Shown: piece after piece, positions 20,737 through 25,150 of the stretch | How the letters are laid out: the number at the start of each line of letters is the position of its first letter | How positions within the stretch are numbered: position 1 is the stretch's first letter | NCBI GenBank assembly: GCA_001772665.1 | Contig: MEVH01000030.1 | Location: forward strand, 18,247 to 43,396 | Length of the DNA stretch: 25,150 nt | Direction: 5' to 3' | From: a candidate division WWE3 bacterium RIFCSPLOWO2_01_FULL_39_13 | Lineage (GTDB): Bacteria > Patescibacteriota > WWE3 > 2-01-FULL-39-13 | Notes under the pieces: generated by a model | What the model was told of the DNA's origin: nothing | Seen by the model: only the letters and a program-made list of their open reading frames with translations | Database searches by the model: none | Position numbers and translations under genes: made by a program

Positions 20737-20775
20737 CAATACTTCGTATTGTGCTACACGCAATACTTCGTATTG
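20737..20775 (-). repeat. Two palindromes downstream, inverted relative to the upstream set
   Basis: CAATACTTCGTATTG occurs at 20737-20751 and 20761-20775, again at a 24-nt pitch. The centre TTC is the complement of the GAA in the upstream copies, and the shared flank is on the other side, so the downstream set is in reverse orientation. The second copy ends 3 bp before the -10 box of the dehydrogenase gene and would overlap its promoter. Confidence 0.8.
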
Positions 20776-20778
20776 TAG

Positions 20779-20784
20779 TATTAT
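20779..20784 (+). promoter_or_regulatory. -10 box TATTAT, 6 nt from the dehydrogenase ATG
   Basis: TATTAT is followed by six bases and ATG at 20791. The position of a -35 box falls on the edge of the last palindrome, so a protein bound there could block or help polymerase. Confidence 0.5.
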
Positions 20785-20790
20785 TTAAAT

Positions 20791-21816
20791 ATGAGTTCAT
20801 CTTCCCTGCCCGTCAAAACGAAAATAGTTTTTTTTGATGTTAAAGACTGGGAGCTGCCATACATTAAGAAGCTTAGAGCAGGGTATGATATTCAAACAGT
20901 TTCGGCAGGGCTCAGCAGTGAGAATGTCGAGAAATATAAAGATGCAGAAATTATTTCAGTTTTTATAAGTTCAGACCTTTCTAAGGAAATTGTTAGGCTG
21001 CTTCCAAAGCTAAAATATATTGCCACTAGGTCAACTGGTTACGATCATGTAGATATTAAATATTGCGCTTCGAAAAAAATAACCGTGTCAAATGTTCCCA
21101 CCTACGGCGACAATACTGTGGCAGAGCATGCTATGGCACTAATATTGGCGTTAACTCGAAGACTGCCTGAATCTATTGACCGCGTTTTAAAAGGAGACTT
21201 TTTTCCTGATGGTCTTACTGGCATTGATTTGAAAGGTAAAATAATAGGAGTTATTGGAACCGGTCATATAGGAAAAAATGTAATTCAGATGGCAAAAGGC
21301 TTCGGTATGAAGATCCTAGCATTTGATCTATATCCAGATGAAAAATATGCTTCGGAAAATGGTTTTATGTATTCTCCACTCGAATATGTACTGTCAAGAG
21401 CCGACATAGTTACCTTGCATGTGCCTTATAATTCAGGTACACGCCACATGATTAACCGCGAAAATATAGGAAAAATGAAAAGGGGTGTTATTATTGTCAA
21501 TACTGCCCGTGGTGGATTAATAGAAACAGATGCGCTATTTGACGCAGTTAAGACAGGACATGTTGGCGGTGTTGGTCTGGACGTGCTAGAGGGTGAGAAG
21601 TTTTTATCAGAAGAGGTTGAGCTTTTGTATAATGACAAATGCAGCGGGGTTGATTTTAAGATCGCACTTGAGAATCACGCTCTTGCACGATTTCCTAATG
21701 TCATAATTACTCCGCATAATGCTTTTAATTCTGCTGAGGCGCTGCAAAGAATAATTAAAACTACAATTGAAAATATAGACGCGTATAAAAGTGGGAAGAT
21801 GATAAATTTAGTATAG
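20791..21816 (+). CDS. D-2-hydroxyacid dehydrogenase, D-lactate dehydrogenase-like
   Basis: 341 residues. The Rossmann motif GTGHIG is at 156-161, and Asp179 at the end of the next strand points to NAD(H) over NADP(H). The catalytic triad is Arg240 (NTARGG), Glu269 (LDVLEGE) and His309 (ITPHNAF). A typical YDHVDIKYC block (84-92) and NVPTYGDNTVAEHAMALILAL (101-121) complete the signature. The loop with FLSEEVELLYNDKC resembles fermentative D-lactate dehydrogenases, so pyruvate/D-lactate is the likely pair, though other 2-keto acids are possible. In a fermentative cell it would regenerate NAD+. The thioredoxin-reductase-like gene follows by 25 nt. Confidence 0.88.
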   Translation: MSSSSLPVKTKIVFFDVKDWELPYIKKLRAGYDIQTVSAGLSSENVEKYKDAEIISVFISSDLSKEIVRLLPKLKYIATRSTGYDHVDIKYCASKKITVSNVPTYGDNTVAEHAMALILALTRRLPESIDRVLKGDFFPDGLTGIDLKGKIIGVIGTGHIGKNVIQMAKGFGMKILAFDLYPDEKYASENGFMYSPLEYVLSRADIVTLHVPYNSGTRHMINRENIGKMKRGVIIVNTARGGLIETDALFDAVKTGHVGGVGLDVLEGEKFLSEEVELLYNDKCSGVDFKIALENHALARFPNVIITPHNAFNSAEALQRIIKTTIENIDAYKSGKMINLV

Positions 21817-21841
21817 TTTTTTACTTAAAGCTCGAATATTA

Positions 21842-22780
21842 ATGGATAAATATGATCTCGTGATAATTGGTGCAGGTGCTGCGGGGTGTTCGGCTGCCAT
21901 CTACGCTACCAGATACAATCTTAAAACTCTTTTGTTGGGAGGATCTATGCCTGGAGGTCTTATTACAGAGGCATTAGAGGTAGAGAATTATCCCGGCTAC
22001 CTCTCGATTAGCGGTCAGAAACTAAGTAAGCTGTTTTTAGACCAGGCCACTGCATTAGGTTCTGATTATAAAGCAGAAATTGTTACTGACATTATTTCTC
22101 GCGATAATTATTTTGAGACAAAAACACACGACTATAACTATATGTCATCTTCTGTTATTTTGGCAATGGGGACAAAGCATAAAAAGCTGGGAGTAAAAGG
22201 CGAGGATGAATATCGTGGTTTCGGCGTGAGCTATTGTTCGACCTGCGACGGGCCGTTTTTCAAGAACAAAACCGTCGCCGTTATCGGCGGAGGCAACAGT
22301 GCAGTAGAGGGTGCAAGTGACCTGTCTGTGCATGCCAGTCAGGTATATTTGATCTACCGATCAGATTTGAAGGCGGCACCGCTTTATATTGATAATGCGA
22401 GAAATAAGAGGAATGTAGAGGAAATTCCGGGTGTCAATGTGACGGAAATCCTCGGAAAGAAGACAGTTAATGAAATTGTTTTGGACAAAGAGATCGGTGG
22501 GACAAACAGACTGTCTGTTGACGGCGTTTTTATCCAAATAGGTTATGCGCCTGAAAATATTCTAGCAGAACAGCTTGGTGTGGATATTAGCGGATATGGG
22601 TATGTAAAGGTAGATGCGGGTATGGGTACGAGTATAAAAGGTGTTTTTTGCGCAGGCGATTTAAACGATTCATCAAATTTTTTGCACCAGCAGGTTACAT
22701 CAGCAGCTGAAGGTGCCATTGCTGCACAAAGTGTTTTTAGGTATATAAGAGGTATGGACTATCTCATTAAACAGAACTAA
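21842..22780 (+). CDS. trxB: Thioredoxin reductase-like FAD-dependent oxidoreductase
   Basis: 312 residues, the size of low-molecular-weight TrxB. The FAD site GAGAAGCSAAIYA is at 10-22, and CAGDLND (270-276) closes the FAD domain. The redox-active pair Cys132/Cys135 lies in YCSTCDG. The second nucleotide site GGGNSA (149-154) is present. Where NADPH-dependent reductases have HRRDxxRA to hold the 2'-phosphate, this protein reads IYRSDLKAA (171-179), so NADPH specificity is doubtful and NADH or another donor may be used. It should keep thioredoxin or a related thiol protein reduced. It probably shares a transcript with the dehydrogenase gene upstream. Confidence 0.88.
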   Translation: MDKYDLVIIGAGAAGCSAAIYATRYNLKTLLLGGSMPGGLITEALEVENYPGYLSISGQKLSKLFLDQATALGSDYKAEIVTDIISRDNYFETKTHDYNYMSSSVILAMGTKHKKLGVKGEDEYRGFGVSYCSTCDGPFFKNKTVAVIGGGNSAVEGASDLSVHASQVYLIYRSDLKAAPLYIDNARNKRNVEEIPGVNVTEILGKKTVNEIVLDKEIGGTNRLSVDGVFIQIGYAPENILAEQLGVDISGYGYVKVDAGMGTSIKGVFCAGDLNDSSNFLHQQVTSAAEGAIAAQSVFRYIRGMDYLIKQN

Positions 22781-22807
22781 TGACTCTGTACTTCACTCGA
22801 TCATTTC

Positions 22808-22836
22808 TTGACATAGTATTGCTTAATCATTACGGT
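22808..22836 (+). promoter_or_regulatory. Possible upstream promoter TTGACA-17-TACGGT
   Basis: A perfect -35 TTGACA (22808-22813) with a 17-nt spacer leads to a poor -10, TACGGT. It could give mnmA a second, longer transcript, or be chance. Confidence 0.25.
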
Positions 22837-22868
22837 GAGACTTAATATCTTGAGTTTAATATTCACGC

Positions 22869-22874
22869 TATAAT
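22869..22874 (+). promoter_or_regulatory. -10 box TATAAT, 7 nt from the mnmA ATG
   Basis: A consensus -10 followed by seven bases and ATG at 22882; no Shine-Dalgarno sequence is present. Confidence 0.6.
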
Positions 22875-22881
22875 TAATAGT

Positions 22882-24087
22882 ATGAATTTGAACAAAAGAA
22901 AAATATTTGTTGCCCTTAGCGGAGGAGTTGATAGTGCTGTCGCATTGTATCTATTAGCGAGAATATACGACAATGTGACCGCCGTTTATTTAAACTGTTG
23001 GGACAAGCAAAGTGGATGTTCCTCTGGGCAAGATCAGTCGGATGCTGTTAAAATTGCAGGCGCAGTTAATGTACCAATAAAGATCCTAGATTTAAGAGAT
23101 GAATATAAAAAGAAGGTTCTCCAATATTTCTATCAAGGCTATCAGTCAGGTATAACCCCAAATCCTGATATATATTGCAACTCCACAATAAAATTCGGTG
23201 TTTTAATTGACTATATTTTAAAACAGGATAAAGACGCACTGCTTGCAACAGGGCACTATGCACGTGTTTCTAATAACATTAATGAGATAAATGACTTTTA
23301 TAATAAATATTCATTAAAGCTTAATTACCTTTTAATGTCTGGGAAAGATACGGGCAAAGACCAGTCATATTTTCTATACAAGCTCGCAGGAAGAGACGAA
23401 ATTCTTAGCAGAACGTTATTTCCCATAGGAGATTTATATAAGTCTGACGTACGGGACATGGCAAGAAAGTCGGAAATTAGTGTTGCAGACAAACCTGACA
23501 GCCAAGGAATCTGTTTTATTGGCAATGTCAAAATGCCCGACTTTTTAAAAACAAATGTGAGGTATTTTCCGGGTAATGTTGTCAATATAAAAGGAGATGT
23601 GATAGGAGCTCATAGCGGTTGCCAGCTATATACGTTCGGCCAGAGAAGAGGGTTTGTACTAAAAGCCTACAAATCAGAGCCAATATATGTGATTGACAAG
23701 ATAGTAAAAAGCAATCTTTTGGTTGTTGGCGAGAAAAAGTATGCATATTCGTCAGATTTTATTATTGACGGAGAAGAGCTTTTCACTGTTTTAGGCAAAA
23801 AGAACTTTGACGCCTTGTCAAAAGCACCGGTTACTGTCAGAATCAGGAATCTTGGGCAAAAAGTCCCATGTACTATAAAAGTATTAGAAAATTCCGATGC
23901 TCGCAAGGTTAGTACGACAAATGGAACTATTTCTGAATTAACTCTTAATATCAATCTGAAAAAGCCTGAGTTTGGGATATCACCGGGTCAAAGCGCAGTG
24001 TTTTACATAGGGGATGTTGTGCTGGGTGGAGGAGAAATAAAATCAGTTCAAACATCCTATAAGAAACAAATAACTTTTGGTACTTGA
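22882..24087 (+). CDS. mnmA: tRNA-specific 2-thiouridylase MnmA
   Basis: 401 residues, a little longer than usual. The PP-loop SGGVDS at 13-18 binds ATP. TPNPDIYCN carries Asp96 and Cys99, and DSQGICFIG carries the second catalytic Cys211. DTGKDQSYFLYKL (156-168) and the C-terminal barrel with FGQRRGF and SPGQSAVFY are also family features. MnmA activates U34 of tRNA-Lys, tRNA-Glu and tRNA-Gln with ATP and inserts sulfur passed along a persulfide relay. An extra polar segment rich in Asn, Asp and Tyr (about 131-147) sits between GHYARV and the DQSYF block. It is a single-gene unit with its own -10 box. Confidence 0.93.
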   Translation: MNLNKRKIFVALSGGVDSAVALYLLARIYDNVTAVYLNCWDKQSGCSSGQDQSDAVKIAGAVNVPIKILDLRDEYKKKVLQYFYQGYQSGITPNPDIYCNSTIKFGVLIDYILKQDKDALLATGHYARVSNNINEINDFYNKYSLKLNYLLMSGKDTGKDQSYFLYKLAGRDEILSRTLFPIGDLYKSDVRDMARKSEISVADKPDSQGICFIGNVKMPDFLKTNVRYFPGNVVNIKGDVIGAHSGCQLYTFGQRRGFVLKAYKSEPIYVIDKIVKSNLLVVGEKKYAYSSDFIIDGEELFTVLGKKNFDALSKAPVTVRIRNLGQKVPCTIKVLENSDARKVSTTNGTISELTLNINLKKPEFGISPGQSAVFYIGDVVLGGGEIKSVQTSYKKQITFGT

Positions 24088-24113
24088 CAACAATTTACTC
24101 GATATTGTTAAAT
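24084..24113 (+). promoter_or_regulatory. Possible promoter TTGACA-18-TTAAAT
   Basis: A perfect -35 TTGACA (24084-24089) overlaps the mnmA stop codon. An 18-nt spacer leads to TTAAAT (24108-24113). The resulting leader of about 27 nt contains an AGGAAG stretch, but this is far (about 15 nt) from the ATG at 24147. Confidence 0.4.
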
Positions 24114-24146
24114 ATACATTAGGACAGGAAGAAAGATAAATTTAAC

Positions 24147-24956
24147 ATGCGGAGTAAAAAGCGTACCCGACCCTGTTCCTGTACTTATACTGAATGTTTT
24201 AAATCTGTATTGAAAGATTTATTCCATCCACGATCTAAAAAAGCTCTTATCAGATATAAATCTCTGAAACTAATAAATTTAAAGCAGCTCAACCTTATTG
24301 ATATTCCCGTGCTTTCAGCTTTCTTGAAAGTTGCAATATCTTTGTCTTTGACTATTTTTATTATGCTGGGTTTAGCTTCGTCATATTTTGCATATATGAT
24401 GGTTCAGACCAGTACATATGAAATATCCTTAGCTAGCAAGAAAGATGTGTCTTATATCGTTAAAACACGCTATTCTACTTCAAACGTTGGGGATGTTGAT
24501 CAATATAAAGAATTAACTGGGAACATGCCTAATGGAGGCTTGGTGGCAGGTATTTCCGACAGTAATGTTGAGTTGTATTATGAAGCCTCACCTAATAACA
24601 TTGTCCCGGCGGTTTCCTTGATTTCGACAAATTCGACTGAGCCTGTCTGTTCATTCCATATTTTTGATTCCTATTATTCTGATGGATCGCGAATAGATCT
24701 TAGTATGCAGAATAATCCGATTTATGTTTGTGCCTCATTGTCTAAAGCATCCTCATCTACTGATAATTGGACTCGAAGCCACAGTGGAGTTGAGGTTAAT
24801 ATGGGTGCCGGTATGAAGATGAATTCAAATACCAATTGCATAAATGCCGATAGTGTGTCGGATGGAGATATTTTAATCCTCTCTGTCCAAACTGCTGGAA
24901 AAACGATGGCGTCGTGCTCAGTAAGCTTTACAAAAAGTTCAAGCAATAATCTATGA
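24147..24956 (+). CDS. Single-pass membrane-anchored surface protein of unknown function
   Basis: 269 residues. A basic cytoplasmic part of about 50 residues with a small Cys cluster (PCSCTYTEC, 9-17) leads to one strong transmembrane helix (about 56-88, ending SSYFAYMMV). The outer ~180 residues are Ser/Asn/Thr-rich and contain several cysteines (for example in EPVCSFH and IYVCASL), which could form disulfides; that would fit the VKOR at the other end of the window. No family is recognised. There is no close Shine-Dalgarno. Its TGA overlaps the ATG of a following small frame (ATGA). Confidence 0.65.
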   Translation: MRSKKRTRPCSCTYTECFKSVLKDLFHPRSKKALIRYKSLKLINLKQLNLIDIPVLSAFLKVAISLSLTIFIMLGLASSYFAYMMVQTSTYEISLASKKDVSYIVKTRYSTSNVGDVDQYKELTGNMPNGGLVAGISDSNVELYYEASPNNIVPAVSLISTNSTEPVCSFHIFDSYYSDGSRIDLSMQNNPIYVCASLSKASSSTDNWTRSHSGVEVNMGAGMKMNSNTNCINADSVSDGDILILSVQTAGKTMASCSVSFTKSSSNNL

Positions 24957-25150
24957 TAATCGCTGTTAACTTTAAATTTAATTTGTATCTTGTGTCCTCG
25001 GTCTTTTTGTTTCTTACTGTTGCTTTCAGTGTCCTTAGGATTTACCCTCAGTGATTGCGTCCTTAACTCTAGTTCTTTTCTGCATAATCTTTGGCTGGTG
25101 CTTGTCGTTGTGCTGTATATATATGTCCAGTATTTGTATCTTTTAAGTAC
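24953..25150 (+). pseudogene. Candidate two-helix membrane gene with +1 frameshift, runs off the window
   Basis: An ATG at 24953 overlaps the previous stop (ATGA) and encodes 33 residues with one hydrophobic helix (LYLVSSVFLFLTVAFSVL) before TGA at 25052-25054. From 25053 to the right edge the +1 frame is open and reads as an outer loop followed by a second helix (LWLVLVVVLYIYVQYLYLL). Joined by a +1 shift near 25045-25052 they make a natural two-helix membrane protein. This could be a sequencing error, a real mutation or two small genes. The end lies beyond the window. Confidence 0.35.

Noticed and set aside
20023..20775. Insertion sequence or transposon with terminal inverted repeats
   Set aside because: No transposase is encoded between the repeats and no target-site duplication was seen; a non-autonomous palindromic element remains possible and is noted under findings.
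25052..25054. TGA read as a sense codon (code 25 as in Gracilibacteria or Absconditabacteria)
   Set aside because: TGA properly ends the P-type ATPase, Fic, DUF4870-like and mnmA genes, and reading through this TGA meets TAA four codons later.

Overview
The window is about 25 kb of AT-rich, densely packed bacterial DNA that uses the standard genetic code (TAA, TAG and TGA all end genes). Gaps are short, many proteins are small or compact versions of their families, and many are unrecognised small membrane proteins. With the stand-alone VKOR, the membrane-anchored L,D-transpeptidase and the half-size EamA protein, this suggests a Candidate Phyla Radiation (Patescibacteria) genome, perhaps Microgenomates, Katanobacteria or Dojkabacteria. 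That placement is inference; no rRNA or ribosomal protein gene is present to settle it.

Layout. 1-2330, all on minus: a partial membrane protein, an EamA-type transporter, an L,D-transpeptidase and a VKOR thiol oxidase (cell envelope). 2546-8455, all on plus: a P-type cation ATPase, a truncated VIT/CCC1-like metal transporter, a KsgA/Erm-type methyltransferase, a Fic AMPylase, a tiny coupled ORF and an orphan protein with a Cys/His/Asp pattern. 8459-11032: ligA on minus and, divergently, a Phd/VapC toxin-antitoxin pair. 11125-13682: a GT2 glycosyltransferase, a 72-residue membrane peptide and a proline-rich membrane protein. 13815-18684: hisS, a DUF4870-like protein, three small proteins or kinases including a PfkB kinase, and a convergent MFS-like transporter. 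18685-19290: the only long non-coding stretch, then tRNA-Pro(CGG). 19314-25150: nth, a nucleoside-deoxyribosyltransferase-like protein with a putative ribbon-helix-helix tail set between tandem palindromes, a D-2-hydroxyacid dehydrogenase, a thioredoxin-reductase-like flavoprotein, mnmA, an anchored surface protein and a possibly frameshifted membrane gene.

Two signals stand out. First, a good -10 box ends only 6-8 nt before the start codon of most genes that begin a transcription unit (exact TATAAT at 599, 1113, 10312, 12126 and 22882; close variants at 1817, 2330, 2546, 5513, 6429, 10390, 12179, 13682, 18684 and 20791). This is the geometry of leaderless mRNAs. It moves several starts inward from the longest ORF, and in one case the longest ORF's TTG start is simply the first three bases of a TTGACA -35 box. 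Genes with clear Shine-Dalgarno sites (hisS, the DUF4870-like gene, vapC) are the exceptions. Second, the gene at 20105-20698 has tandem copies of the dyad CAATAC-3 nt-GTATTG at a 23-24 nt pitch on both sides, in opposite orientation, and its product may end in a DNA-binding domain. It is the best candidate for an undescribed, self-regulated unit.
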